Shown in pieces: positions 1 through 7,616 of a stretch of 64,000 bases of DNA. A program made the translations under genes and the position numbers. Source of the stretch: Acidobacteriota bacterium (GTDB lineage Bacteria > Acidobacteriota > UBA4820); the NCBI GenBank assembly GCA_029559035.1, contig JAKQCT010000055.1, forward strand, positions 23,450 through 87,449, read 5' to 3'. Below the pieces are notes generated by a model, which did no database searches, was not told where the DNA came from, and saw nothing but the letters and a program-made list of their open reading frames with translations. Each line of letters begins with the position of its first letter. The stretch's first letter is position 1.

Positions 1-64
1 TTCAAAAAGGATGCCGTGCATCAAGCAACTCTGACGGGATCGCGCGTCCGCCCTTGCGGGAATG

Positions 65-1678
65 TCATCTTTTCCTCGCGAGGACCAGCCTGTTCCTGCC
101 CGTTTTCTTGGCTTCGTAGAGTGCGGCGTCCGCCGATTCCAGGAGGTGCTTTTCCGAGGGGGTGGTCTCGGGGAACGCCGATACGCCTATCGAGATGGTG
201 ACCGGTATCTCCGTTCCGGGCATCAGCTTTACAGCCGCGTCCTGGACGGCGCACCTGACTCGCTCGGCGACTTCGGAAGCCTCCTGGATCCTGCAGTTTG
301 GCAGGATGGCCGCGAACTCCTCCCCGCCGTAGCGGCAGAGGATGTCGGTCTCCCTCAGGTTGGCCGAGAGCCTCTGCGATATTTCCTTCAGCACCGAGTC
401 TCCCAGCGGGTGGCCGTGAGTGTCGTTTATCTTCTTGAAGTGGTCAACATCGAACATCATCAGGGAAAGGGGTTCCGCCGAGCGCTCAGCCCTCTTGAAC
501 TCCTTGTGGTAGGTCTCGTCGAAATACCTGCGGTTGTAAAGGCCGGTAAGGCCGTCCTTGATGGCAAGTTGCTTGTTCTCGAGGTTTATCATCGAGAGTT
601 CGATGAGGGCGGACGCCTCTTTTAGGAACAGCTGGGCGGAGTCCCTGTCCTCCGGCGCGAAAGGCTCCTTTTCCGTCGTTACGGCCCCTGCTATGCCCAA
701 AATGTCGTCGCCGCTTTTGAGTTTCTGAATGAGAGCGATCCTGTCGGCGGGAAGCTTCTCGTCCCTGCGGAGGATCGGCATGGGAGTTTCTTTGGCCGCG
801 GAACCCTGGAGAAGAACATAGTCGTCCTGGTGGGCGAAAAGCCAGAATGCCCAGGTTCCCGGTTCGGGGCGGTTGAAGTCGTCGGGCGGGGGAGGGAAAC
901 CGTGAGTCACGAGGTAGGGGTATTCATGTTTCGAACTCAGAAGGAAAACAAAGCTGAACCTGCACCCGAGGATGTTGGCGAGAGTCTTGGCGGCGGCGTC
1001 AGCCATCTCGGAAAGGTCCTTTCCCCTGAGCATCTCGACTATTCCGGTGTCTCTTTTTTCGGAGCGGACGCGCAAGTACTCCAGTTTGCGGGACCTCGAA
1101 GCGAATATCTCGAGCTCGTCGAGGAATCGCGCGCCCCTCTTCGCGGAGAGAATGTCTTTTGAGGAGAAAGGCTCGGAAACGCCCCTGTGCGCGGCCAGCA
1201 GCCCGATGCACGACCCCCTGCGTATAACGGGATAGTAGATGACCGAGCATGGCTCCTTGGGGTCCTTCAGGTGTCTCAGCGCCTGGGGCTGGACGATCTC
1301 GGCGATGACCTCTTTTTCTTCGTTCATCGCGATGCCGTACAGGCCCTCCGAGGATTGCACGGCAGTTTCCCTTGTCTCGGTCCCGGGGCTTGCGCCGACA
1401 GCTATCAGGCCCCCGTTCTCGAGTCGAAGGTACACGACTCCGTCGGCGTTCAGGCTCTGCCTCTGGATGCCGAGGATCTGGCTGACGAGAAGGGAGAAGG
1501 ATGGCACCCTGTGCTCTTCGTTTTCGTCGGGAGGAAGCAGTTCAGTCGATCGGCCGGCCTCTTCCGCGGCCCCCCGGACCTTTTTTCTGGACAGCATCCA
1601 GGCCGCGCCGGCTCCCGCGGCAAGCCCGGCAGTCCCGGTCGTCACGATCATGATGATGAGGAAATTATCCATCTTCAT
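65..1678 (-). CDS. Membrane-anchored diguanylate cyclase (GGDEF)
   Basis: Predicted to make cyclic di-GMP from two GTP. The 537-residue protein has one N-terminal membrane segment (about residues 5-28), a long central region compatible with one or two GAF-like sensor domains, and a C-terminal GGDEF domain from about residue 375 (DGLTGLYNRRYF). The active-site loop reads GGEEF, and an RETD inhibitory-site motif lies five residues before it, so product inhibition should be intact. The start overlaps the end of the VanZ-like gene by 14 bases, so it is the last gene of the run that starts at rpsF. The signal sensed is unknown. The function call is firm, the GAF assignment is not. Confidence 0.9.
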   Translation of the reverse strand: MKMDNFLIIMIVTTGTAGLAAGAGAAWMLSRKKVRGAAEEAGRSTELLPPDENEEHRVPSFSLLVSQILGIQRQSLNADGVVYLRLENGGLIAVGASPGTETRETAVQSSEGLYGIAMNEEKEVIAEIVQPQALRHLKDPKEPCSVIYYPVIRRGSCIGLLAAHRGVSEPFSSKDILSAKRGARFLDELEIFASRSRKLEYLRVRSEKRDTGIVEMLRGKDLSEMADAAAKTLANILGCRFSFVFLLSSKHEYPYLVTHGFPPPPDDFNRPEPGTWAFWLFAHQDDYVLLQGSAAKETPMPILRRDEKLPADRIALIQKLKSGDDILGIAGAVTTEKEPFAPEDRDSAQLFLKEASALIELSMINLENKQLAIKDGLTGLYNRRYFDETYHKEFKRAERSAEPLSLMMFDVDHFKKINDTHGHPLGDSVLKEISQRLSANLRETDILCRYGGEEFAAILPNCRIQEASEVAERVRCAVQDAAVKLMPGTEIPVTISIGVSAFPETTPSEKHLLESADAALYEAKKTGRNRLVLARKR

Positions 1679-2060
1679 TGCCCCCGCGAGCTTTTTTTCT
1701 GTTCAGATAAAATGCCGCCATGTAAAAAGCGGCCAGGCCGCAGGCCGCCCCGATCAAATCGTGTCCCAGGTCGCTTATGTCAGGGACCCTGCCCGGGATG
1801 AAAGCCTGATGGATCTCGTCGGAAAGACCCCACAGCCCTGAAAGCAGAAAAGCGGCGATCCCGGAAGCCGCGGAAGGAACCCCAGGCTTCCCTCCGTGGA
1901 TAGCCCTGAGAAGCAGGAACGAAAAAACGGCGAATTCGGGATAGTGAAGGGAATTGGAATCGATGTTGAAGGGCATGGGGGGAGAGCTCATCCCGGAAAG
2001 AGTGAACATAACTGCCAGGCAGATCGTGAAAGGCAGCCAGTAACGGACGAACCCGGCCAA
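1665..2060 (-). CDS. VanZ-like small membrane protein
   Basis: 131 residues with about four hydrophobic segments and the VanZ-family pattern: an N-terminal helix ending in SGMSSPP, a central segment, then GLSDEIHQAFIPGR and DISDLGHDLIGAACG. In this family the conserved acidic/His residues around DE-HQ..PGR and D-H-D are the hallmark. The family is named for a teicoplanin-resistance accessory protein, but most members have no known role, and none is assigned here. It lies two bases from the upstream small membrane ORF and overlaps the diguanylate cyclase start, so the genes are probably co-translated. Confidence 0.8.
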   Translation of the reverse strand: MAGFVRYWLPFTICLAVMFTLSGMSSPPMPFNIDSNSLHYPEFAVFSFLLLRAIHGGKPGVPSAASGIAAFLLSGLWGLSDEIHQAFIPGRVPDISDLGHDLIGAACGLAAFYMAAFYLNRKKARGGNEDG

Positions 2061-2061
2061 C

Positions 2062-2238
2062 TTATTTTCCCGTGAGGAGCATCAGGAAAGCGAAAGCCAG
2101 GGACCCCAGGACCATCCATGAAAAGGTCTTAAGAAAAGATTTGAGAAACTTTCTCGGCGTCGAATGGTAAAGGGTGGAGAAGAAGAGGGAAACCAGGGCC
2201 GAGAAAAGCAGAAGGCTGATGAAGTGGTCTTTAAGCAT
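2062..2238 (-). CDS. Small membrane protein, 58 aa
   Basis: I chose the ATG that overlaps the stop of the upstream gene by one base (TGATG). This gives a 58-residue protein with two hydrophobic stretches (about residues 6-22 and 40-56) around a basic loop (TPRKFLKSFLK). The longer upstream reading frame is antisense-like and basic, and was not used. No family recognised. Its place between two other small membrane proteins in one tightly packed run suggests an envelope role, which is inference only. Confidence 0.6.
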   Translation of the reverse strand: MLKDHFISLLLFSALVSLFFSTLYHSTPRKFLKSFLKTFSWMVLGSLAFAFLMLLTGK

Positions 2239-2627
2239 CACTCTTCCGCCTTCCTGCCGATGGAAATGTCGAAGGCGTCCATCATGAGAAGCATGTTCAT
2301 GAGCCCCGCCGTTATCAGGAAGGTGCTTCCGTACCCGAACATGACGGAGGTCACGGTCTCGGGGACTATCCTGTTGACCCCCGAAAGGACGCAAAGCAGG
2401 TAGGGGAGCCCCATTCCGAGCTCCCCCGCGCCTGCGAGCTTGTAAAGCCAATTGGAACTCCTGAGCGTGAAGACGCCGCCGTCCATGAGAAGTCCGGCCA
2501 GGAATGTCGAACCGACGATAAGGAAAAACCCCGCGGCCTTCTTCCTCCTGCCGAGAACGAAATGGGACAGTCCCGGAAGGACGAGCGTCGGGAGAGATAA
2601 TAGGTAAGGCCTGACGCCGGTTCTCAT
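2238..2627 (-). CDS. Four-helix integral membrane protein (DUF6677-like)
   Basis: 129 residues with four likely membrane helices. The N-terminal portion (LPGLSHFVLGRRKKAAG) and the later INRIVPE-like region recall small uncharacterised membrane proteins grouped as DUF6677; I make this match from memory with moderate confidence. GGGGAGAAG lies just before the ATG. It starts 39 bases after rplI and is coupled to the next small membrane gene by a one-base overlap, so it probably belongs to the ribosomal-protein transcript. Confidence 0.6.
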   Translation of the reverse strand: MRTGVRPYLLSLPTLVLPGLSHFVLGRRKKAAGFFLIVGSTFLAGLLMDGGVFTLRSSNWLYKLAGAGELGMGLPYLLCVLSGVNRIVPETVTSVMFGYGSTFLITAGLMNMLLMMDAFDISIGRKAEE

Positions 2628-2666
2628 CTTCTCCCCGCCTTCATCGTTTCCGCCCGGGGGAGAATG

Positions 2667-3113
2667 CTACTCTTCCTTGGTAACGGTCAGCTTGACGACC
2701 GGGACCACTTCCTGGTGAAGCCTGATCCTGATCTCGAACTCGCCGAGCCTCTTGATCGGTTCGTGCAGGAGGATCTTCCTCTTGTCGATCTTGAATCCCT
2801 TCTCTTCGAGCAGGTCGGCGATGTCGGTCGGCGTGACCGAGCCGTATAGGAGGTCCTGGTCGCCCGACCTCTTCTGGACCACCAGCTCGACGGCGGATAG
2901 CTTCTCCGCCATTTCCTGGGCGTCTTCCTTCTCCTTGACCTGCTTGGCTTCGTACATCCTGTGTTCCTGCTGGAGAAGCTTCAGCGCGCCCTGGGTGAAT
3001 TTCATTGCGAGGCCTTTGGGGATCAGGAAGTTCCTGGCGAAGCCGTCCTTGACTTCGACGACGGCGCCCCTGTTCCCGAGGTTCTCAACGGTGTCTTTAA
3101 GGATGATCTTCAT
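2667..3113 (-). CDS. rplI: 50S ribosomal protein L9
   Basis: 148 residues, the normal length. The N-terminal RNA-binding domain is typical: MKIILKDTVENLGNRGAVVE, then KDGFARNFLIPKGLA. A long connecting helix and a C-terminal domain (IDKRKILLHEPIKRLGEFE) follow. It binds 23S rRNA near the L1 stalk. It sits 10 bases after rpsR in the rpsF-rpsR-rplI order common in bacteria. Confidence 0.97.
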   Translation of the reverse strand: MKIILKDTVENLGNRGAVVEVKDGFARNFLIPKGLAMKFTQGALKLLQQEHRMYEAKQVKEKEDAQEMAEKLSAVELVVQKRSGDQDLLYGSVTPTDIADLLEEKGFKIDKRKILLHEPIKRLGEFEIRIRLHQEVVPVVKLTVTKEE

Positions 3114-3123
3114 TTTTCCCTCC

Positions 3124-3402
3124 TCAGTCCGTGGCGAATGGCAGAAGGGCCAGATGCCTGGCGCGCTTGACCGCGACGGTTATCTGCCTCTGGTGAAGGG
3201 CGCACGCGCCGGAGATCCTCCTGGGTACGAGCTTAGCCCTCTCCCTGAGATATCCCTGAAGCATGTTGACGTCCTTGTAGTCGACGTAAGCTACGCCGGT
3301 GTCGCACAGCTTGCAGTATTTCTTCCTCTTGAAGAGGGAATCCTTTTTGTAGAACGTTTTTTTCTTGTCCTTGTCCCTTGAATTACGGTCTCTGAATGCC
3401 AT
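3124..3402 (-). CDS. rpsR: 30S ribosomal protein S18
   Basis: 92 residues. A basic N-terminal extension precedes the S18 core KKYCKLCDTGVAYVDYKD, then LLRERAKL-like and RRISGACALHQRQI segments and the end RARHLALLPFATD. S18 pairs with S6 on the 16S rRNA platform, and the two genes are adjacent here (8-base gap). In many bacteria ssb lies between rpsF and rpsR, but here it is absent. Confidence 0.97.
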   Translation of the reverse strand: MAFRDRNSRDKDKKKTFYKKDSLFKRKKYCKLCDTGVAYVDYKDVNMLQGYLRERAKLVPRRISGACALHQRQITVAVKRARHLALLPFATD

Positions 3403-3410
3403 CTTTCACC

Positions 3411-3818
3411 TCAATCCATCTCGCCGTCTTCTTCGCCGAATCCGTCGTAATCTCCCGAATCCTCCTTCGAGCCGGATTTGCCCCTCTTGAGGAGCTTCTC
3501 CTTCATCCGGGCTTCGGACTTCTCTTCCTCGTCCCTGCGGATGGTGAGGAACCGGAGGATAGTTTCGCTGACCCTCAGGCGGCCCTCGAAGCTCTGGATT
3601 ATGTCCTCTTTCTCGCTCTTGTAGTCGCAAAGGACATAGTAGCCTTCGGTGAATTTCTGGATGGGGTAGGAAAGGTTGCGTTTTCCCCACTTCTGGACAA
3701 CTGCTTCACTCGCCCCGTGACGGTTCCTGAGCTCCTCCTCGTAGCCTTTGACCATGTTGTCGAGGTCGCTCTCTGAAACGTTCGGGGGCACAACGATCAT
3801 CGTTTCGTAATGTCTCAT
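3411..3818 (-). CDS. rpsF: 30S ribosomal protein S6
   Basis: 135 residues from the ATG at 3818, which follows a clear AAAGGAGG; an upstream in-frame extension lacks S6 similarity and was rejected. The S6 core starts MRHYETMIVVPPNVSESD and contains WGKRNLSYPIQKFTEGYYVL, the conserved beta strand that contacts S18. The C-terminal tail after about residue 100 is long and strongly charged (KSEARMKEKLLKRGKSG then acidic), longer than in E. coli S6. First gene of the minus-strand run, behind a good promoter. Confidence 0.96.
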   Translation of the reverse strand: MRHYETMIVVPPNVSESDLDNMVKGYEEELRNRHGASEAVVQKWGKRNLSYPIQKFTEGYYVLCDYKSEKEDIIQSFEGRLRVSETILRFLTIRRDEEEKSEARMKEKLLKRGKSGSKEDSGDYDGFGEEDGEMD

Positions 3819-3844
3819 CTTGCCTCCTTTCGGACATAACGCCC

Positions 3845-3860
3845 CTGCCTCAAAGGGCAG
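3845..3860 (-). promoter_or_regulatory. rpsF leader hairpin
   Basis: In the predicted rpsF 5' leader, CTGCC and GGCAG can pair around a six-base loop, just upstream of the Shine-Dalgarno region. rpsF leaders in many bacteria carry an S6:S18 autoregulatory RNA motif with an exposed CCG; a GUCCGAAAGGAGG stretch follows here. Whether this is that motif needs a covariance-model test. Confidence 0.35.
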
Positions 3861-3881
3861 AGGAAGGATTTCGAGCGGCCA

Positions 3882-3910
3882 AATATAACACAAAAAAGAA
3901 GTTTTGTCCA
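3882..3910 (-). promoter_or_regulatory. Promoter of the rpsF operon
   Basis: Reading the minus strand, TGGACA (3910-3905) and TATATT (3887-3882) are separated by exactly 17 bases, a strong sigma-70-type promoter. It lies about 65 bases upstream of the rpsF start and is back to back with the plus-strand promoter of the kinase locus. Confidence 0.75.
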
Positions 3911-3940
3911 CAAGGGTGGGCAGCGGCGGGTGTCTTTATC

Positions 3941-3969
3941 TTCAACCGAAAAAATGTTATTTTTATAGT
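3941..3969 (+). promoter_or_regulatory. Possible promoter of the butyrate kinase locus
   Basis: TTCAAC and TATAGT are separated by 17 bases, ending 26 bases before the ATG at 3996. The -10 is good and the -35 weak. The only other plus-strand signal in this short divergent gap is the AAGGAGG ribosome site. Confidence 0.4.
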
Positions 3970-3995
3970 CCGGGCCGACCGGAAGGAGGGTCTCG

Positions 3996-6206
3996 ATGAT
4001 CGACATAGAAAAATACCTTGACGGGGAGCTTGCCGCAACCTCTCGGTCGAAACCGACCATAATTTTCTCCGAGTCGCTTGATCCGAGGGTGATCGAGGCC
4101 GCGTGTTTTCTTTCAAGGTTCTGCAAGCCGGTCTTTCTCGAAAAGGAAGAGAATGTGAGGGAGTCGGCCGGCAGGAACCTCCCGAGGGTCGACAAGACGA
4201 GGATAGACTACATGATCTCCGAGTCCGTGTTCGTGGACATCCCTTCAAGGAAAGACCTCCTGGAAGAGTTCGCTTCGCTCGTCGTTAAAACGGAGCTGGG
4301 GGGTTCGGGGAGCCGGGGTGAGGCCCTCAAGCTCGCCGCGGAACCGCCTAGGTTCGGTATTTACGCAGTGAAGGCGGGCCATGCTGACATGGTGGTCGGA
4401 GGAGCGGCGTCCGAACCGGTCCGTTTCTTCAGGCCGGCGCTCAAAGCGCTGAAAGAACAGGAAGTTCAGGCGGAGATCGGCGTGTTCTTCCTGCCCGGAG
4501 GATCGTCGATGGATGTCTTTCCCGGAGGGATAGCCGTGTTCGGTGATGTGGGGGTCAACGCGTCCATGAGGCCGGATTCCCTCGCCCGGGTTGCCGTCGA
4601 AACTTGCGCGGCCGCGAGAGATATCATTCCCGACTCGACGCTCCCGGAGATCCGAGCTGCGATGGTCTCATATTCCAACAAGGGTTCGGACGAGGGGGGA
4701 TCTCCCGACCTGGTGAGGGAAGCTTCCAAGCTCGTGCCCGCCCTTCTGGAAAAAAAGGCCCTCGAAGACAAGAAGTACGGCTCCATAAGGATAGTGGGAG
4801 AGGTCAAGGTCAGCGCAGTGCTCTCCAAAAGGTCGGCGTCGCATTACCTCAAGAACGACAGAGGGGCGGAGGACCTGGCGGGAAGGTACAACGTTATCGT
4901 GTGCCCAAACATCGAACTCGGCAATTTCATGTACCATTTCTTCTCTTCCAATTTCCCTTACGCCGGCAAGATATCGGCGATCTGCGGAGCCGGCTACAAA
5001 ATAGTGGACCTTGCCATGGACTGCACTGCCGACGACGTCAGGCTCAGCGTCAAAGCGAACCTGCTCCGCCATCACAGGGCGGGGAATTGGTCGGAGACTC
5101 CCAGGGACACTTTCTTCAGAAAATACAGGGTGCTTGCCGTAAATCCCGGATCTACCTCGACAAAAATCGCCCTTTACGAAGGGGACAGGGAACGCTTCAC
5201 GGAAGAGATACAGCACGGCGCAGAAGAACTGAAGCCCTACGAGGGAAAGCCCATCGTCGCCCAGTTCGCCTTCAGGAAAGAGATAATCATGAAAACGCTG
5301 AAGGAGAAGGGGTTCAGGGCGGAGGACCTGGACGCCGTTTCCGGGCGCGGCGGATTACTCAGGCCGCTGGCTCACGGAACTTACGACGTGAACGACAAGA
5401 TGGCCGAAGACCTGATGGCATGCGTAAGCGGTGAGCACGCGTCGAACCTCGGCGCTCTTATAGCGAAGGAACTCTCCTCCGGAACGGCTGCGAGGCCGTT
5501 CATCGTAGATCCCGTCGTGGTCGACGAGGTCCCGGTCAGGGCGAAGATAACGGGGGTGAAGGAGGTGCGCAGGAAGGTGATCAGCCACGCCCTGAACCAG
5601 ATAGCCAGCGCCAGGAGGTACGCCGACGCGAACGAGACCTTTTACGAGCACATCAACGTGATCGTGTGCCACATGGGCGGAGGAATAAGCGTGGGGGCGC
5701 ACAAGAAGGGCCGGTACATCGACGTCAACAACGCTCTCGACGGAGAGGGGCCGTTCACTCCTCAAAGGTCCGGTTCGCTGCCCGTGGGGGCGCTCATAGA
5801 GCTGTGCTTCTCCGGCAAGTATGACAAGAAACAGCTGAAGCTCCTCAACAAGGGGAGGGGAGGCCTGATAGATCTTCTCGGAACGGCCGACCTGAGGGAG
5901 GTCGAGGCCAGGATCGATAAGGGGGACACGGAAGCCGGGGAGGCTTTCGAAGCCATGGGCTACCAGATCGCCAAGGAAGCGGCCTCGCTGCTGCCGGCTT
6001 TCGACGGGGAAAAGGTCGACCAGGTGATCCTCACCGGCGGGATGGCGCGTTCAGGGAAGCTGACCGCGGCCATCGGATCATATCTCAAATCTCTCGGGTG
6101 CGGAATAACGGTCTACCCCGGAGAGAACGAGATGCTCTCTCTCGTCAAAGGCGCGATCAGGGTCCTAAGCGGCAAAGAAGAGGCAAGAACTTACAAAGGA
6201 GAATGA
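3996..6206 (+). CDS. Fused phosphotransacylase-like / butyrate kinase
   Basis: 736 residues in two domains. Residues 1 to about 370 resemble phosphate acetyl/butyryltransferase (ADMVVGGAASEPVRFFRPAL, NVIVCPNIELGNFMYHF). Residues about 376-725 are a nearly full-length butyrate kinase of the ASKHA fold: VNPGSTSTKIALYEG phosphate loop, SGRGGLLRPLAHGTY, CHMGGGISVGAH, GEGPFTPQRSG and the adenosine loop LTGGMARSGKL. The kinase should interconvert an acyl phosphate plus ADP with the acid plus ATP. In the transacylase-like domain the usual PVNDLSRGC motif reads KIVDLAMDC, so the catalytic Ser-Arg pair appears as Ala-Met, although the following Asp is kept; the domain may be inactive or structural. 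An intact ptb follows after one base. AAGGAGG precedes the ATG. Confidence 0.88.
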   Translation: MIDIEKYLDGELAATSRSKPTIIFSESLDPRVIEAACFLSRFCKPVFLEKEENVRESAGRNLPRVDKTRIDYMISESVFVDIPSRKDLLEEFASLVVKTELGGSGSRGEALKLAAEPPRFGIYAVKAGHADMVVGGAASEPVRFFRPALKALKEQEVQAEIGVFFLPGGSSMDVFPGGIAVFGDVGVNASMRPDSLARVAVETCAAARDIIPDSTLPEIRAAMVSYSNKGSDEGGSPDLVREASKLVPALLEKKALEDKKYGSIRIVGEVKVSAVLSKRSASHYLKNDRGAEDLAGRYNVIVCPNIELGNFMYHFFSSNFPYAGKISAICGAGYKIVDLAMDCTADDVRLSVKANLLRHHRAGNWSETPRDTFFRKYRVLAVNPGSTSTKIALYEGDRERFTEEIQHGAEELKPYEGKPIVAQFAFRKEIIMKTLKEKGFRAEDLDAVSGRGGLLRPLAHGTYDVNDKMAEDLMACVSGEHASNLGALIAKELSSGTAARPFIVDPVVVDEVPVRAKITGVKEVRRKVISHALNQIASARRYADANETFYEHINVIVCHMGGGISVGAHKKGRYIDVNNALDGEGPFTPQRSGSLPVGALIELCFSGKYDKKQLKLLNKGRGGLIDLLGTADLREVEARIDKGDTEAGEAFEAMGYQIAKEAASLLPAFDGEKVDQVILTGGMARSGKLTAAIGSYLKSLGCGITVYPGENEMLSLVKGAIRVLSGKEEARTYKGE

Positions 6207-6207
6207 A

Positions 6208-7134
6208 ATGAAGCCCATAAGCAGTCTAGATGAACTGATCTCAGGCCTGAAGGGCCAGCCCCCGAAAAAGGTCGTTGTCGCAGCGGGGCAGGACGAGAAC
6301 ACCATAGAAGCCGCCCACAGGGCCGCTCAGGAGAAGATCGCCGAAATGATCCTCGTCGGCGACGGGGAAAAAATAAGGAAGTTGTGCGCGGAAAAAAAGC
6401 TTGACCACAAGGCCTTCTCGGTGGTCGAGGAGAGCGACGATTACAAGGCCGGAGTCACCGCGAGGAACATGGTGAAGGAAGGCGCCGGCGACTGCCTGAT
6501 GAAAGGACTCATCGGGACCGACAAGTACATGCACCTGATCCTGGACAAGGAGCAGGGGCTTCTTCCGAAAGGAGCGGTGCTCACTCACCTGACCGTCATC
6601 GATTCGCCCTTCTACCAGAAGAGCCACGGAAAGCTTCTTTTCGTTTCCGACGTCGCGATCATCCCCCAGCCGGACCTCCCCACGAAAGTGAAGATCCTCG
6701 AATACCTGATCCAGGCGGCCCACAGCTTCGGAATAGAAAAACCGAAAGCCGCCCTCCTGGCGGCCAACGAAAAGGTGTCGGACAAGATGCCCGCCACAAC
6801 GGACGCGGCGATAATATCCAAGATGGCCGACAGGGGACAGATCAAGGGCGCGGTAGTGGACGGCCCCCTTGCGCTCGACGTCGCTATCTCTCCGGAAGCC
6901 TGCGAGATAAAGGGCCTGAAATCTCCCGTGAACGGGGACGCCGACCTGATCCTCTTCCCAAACATCGAGAGCGGGAACGTTTTTTACAAGACTGTAACGA
7001 ACCTCGGGGGATCAAGGCTGGCCGCAGTCGTCGTCGGAACTGTGGTCCCGTGCATCCTTACAAGCAGGGCCGACGACGAGGAATCCAAGTTCTTCTCGAT
7101 AGCCCTCGGCTGCAGGCTTGCGGCCAAAAAATGA
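6208..7134 (+). CDS. ptb: Phosphate butyryltransferase
   Basis: 308 residues, the usual length for Ptb. It exchanges CoA on butyryl-CoA (or a related acyl-CoA) for phosphate, feeding the kinase encoded just upstream for substrate-level ATP synthesis or, in reverse, acid activation. Visible family features are KGLIGTDKYMH, SDVAIIPQPDLPTK, DGPLALDVAIS and LILFPNIESGNVFYK. The C-terminal VPCILTSRADDEESK retains the Ser-Arg pair that the fused upstream domain has lost. The ATG lies one base after the preceding stop, with AAAGGAG inside the upstream gene end. Acyl specificity cannot be read from sequence. Confidence 0.93.
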   Translation: MKPISSLDELISGLKGQPPKKVVVAAGQDENTIEAAHRAAQEKIAEMILVGDGEKIRKLCAEKKLDHKAFSVVEESDDYKAGVTARNMVKEGAGDCLMKGLIGTDKYMHLILDKEQGLLPKGAVLTHLTVIDSPFYQKSHGKLLFVSDVAIIPQPDLPTKVKILEYLIQAAHSFGIEKPKAALLAANEKVSDKMPATTDAAIISKMADRGQIKGAVVDGPLALDVAISPEACEIKGLKSPVNGDADLILFPNIESGNVFYKTVTNLGGSRLAAVVVGTVVPCILTSRADDEESKFFSIALGCRLAAKK

Positions 7135-7150
7135 CAGGGCCTGAGGCGGC

Positions 7151-7179
7151 TTGACAACGGACCTGGAAAGTATTACTTT
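7151..7179 (+). promoter_or_regulatory. Promoter after ptb
   Basis: A perfect TTGACA (7151-7156) is followed after 17 bases by TACTTT (7174-7179). It lies 17 bases after the ptb stop and 30 bases before a 30-codon ORF that ends just before a terminator. Confidence 0.55.
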
Positions 7180-7208
7180 GAGGGTGTAAACAGAGCGGAG
7201 AAGCGGGA

Positions 7209-7301
7209 ATGTTCGGCAAGGATGCCCAAGTTCCTATTATTCGCACCAACCCTCCTGATTTCGTCTACCCTCAACCGAAACTCGCGCCTCCGGGCAGTTA
7301 A
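7209..7301 (+). CDS. Possible 30-aa small protein or leader peptide
   Basis: ATG to TAA of 30 codons, beginning MFGKDAQVPIIRTNPPDFVY and ending in a Pro-rich tail. A purine-rich GAGCGGAGAAG lies upstream, a consensus -35 box precedes it, and an intrinsic terminator follows 22 bases after the stop, so it forms a complete little transcription unit. It has no recognisable family and could be chance. The promoter and terminator pair is the reason to list it. Confidence 0.35.
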   Translation: MFGKDAQVPIIRTNPPDFVYPQPKLAPPGS

Positions 7302-7322
7302 ACGACATGCTTTCCGCTCCCG

Positions 7323-7359
7323 CCGGCCCTCCGCACCCCCGGGGGGCCGGTTTCATTTT
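7323..7359 (+). terminator. Intrinsic terminator
   Basis: CCGGCCC (7323-7329) pairs with GGGCCGG (7344-7350), followed by TTTCATTTT. It separates the ptb/small-ORF unit from the zinc-ribbon/hemB unit. Confidence 0.65.
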
Positions 7360-7374
7360 GCGGCCCGTTGAAGT

Positions 7375-7380
7375 TATAAT
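7375..7380 (+). promoter_or_regulatory. Minus-10 box before the zinc-ribbon/hemB unit
   Basis: A perfect TATAAT lies 17 bases before the ATG at 7398. No good -35 is visible, and the implied leader is only about ten bases, just long enough for the CCGGAGG ribosome site at 7386-7392. Confidence 0.4.
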
Positions 7381-7397
7381 TACCTCCGGAGGCTCGA

Positions 7398-7616
7398 ATG
7401 GATTTCGAAGAACAGGAAGAAAGGCAATTCAAGGGAGAGAAAGGCGAGTACTGCGAGATGTGCGGGGCAAAGGAAAGGCTTATAACGCTGAACAAATGTC
7501 CCATGTGCCACAAGTATTTTTGCGAGAAATGCCAGATAAATTTCGGAGGCAAGACCTTCTGTTCCGATTTCTGCGGCCAGGAGTTCTTTTTCGGCGGGGA
7601 CGAAGAGGATGAATAA
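7398..7616 (+). CDS. Small zinc-ribbon protein, 72 aa
   Basis: Acidic 72-residue protein with Cys pairs typical of a B-box-like treble-clef zinc module: CEMCGA, CPMCHKYFCEKC and then CSDFC, seven Cys plus one His, enough for two zinc sites. The C-terminus is aromatic and acidic (FFFGGDEEDE). CCGGAGG precedes the ATG. The last eight bases overlap hemB in another frame, so the two are coupled. The role is unknown; zinc handling near the zinc enzyme HemB is only a thought. Confidence 0.7.
   Translation: MDFEEQEERQFKGEKGEYCEMCGAKERLITLNKCPMCHKYFCEKCQINFGGKTFCSDFCGQEFFFGGDEEDE

Noticed and set aside
1187..1841. Long plus-strand ORFs opposite the diguanylate cyclase and VanZ-like genes
   Set aside because: Antisense shadows caused by high GC; Arg/Pro/Gly-rich translations without domains.
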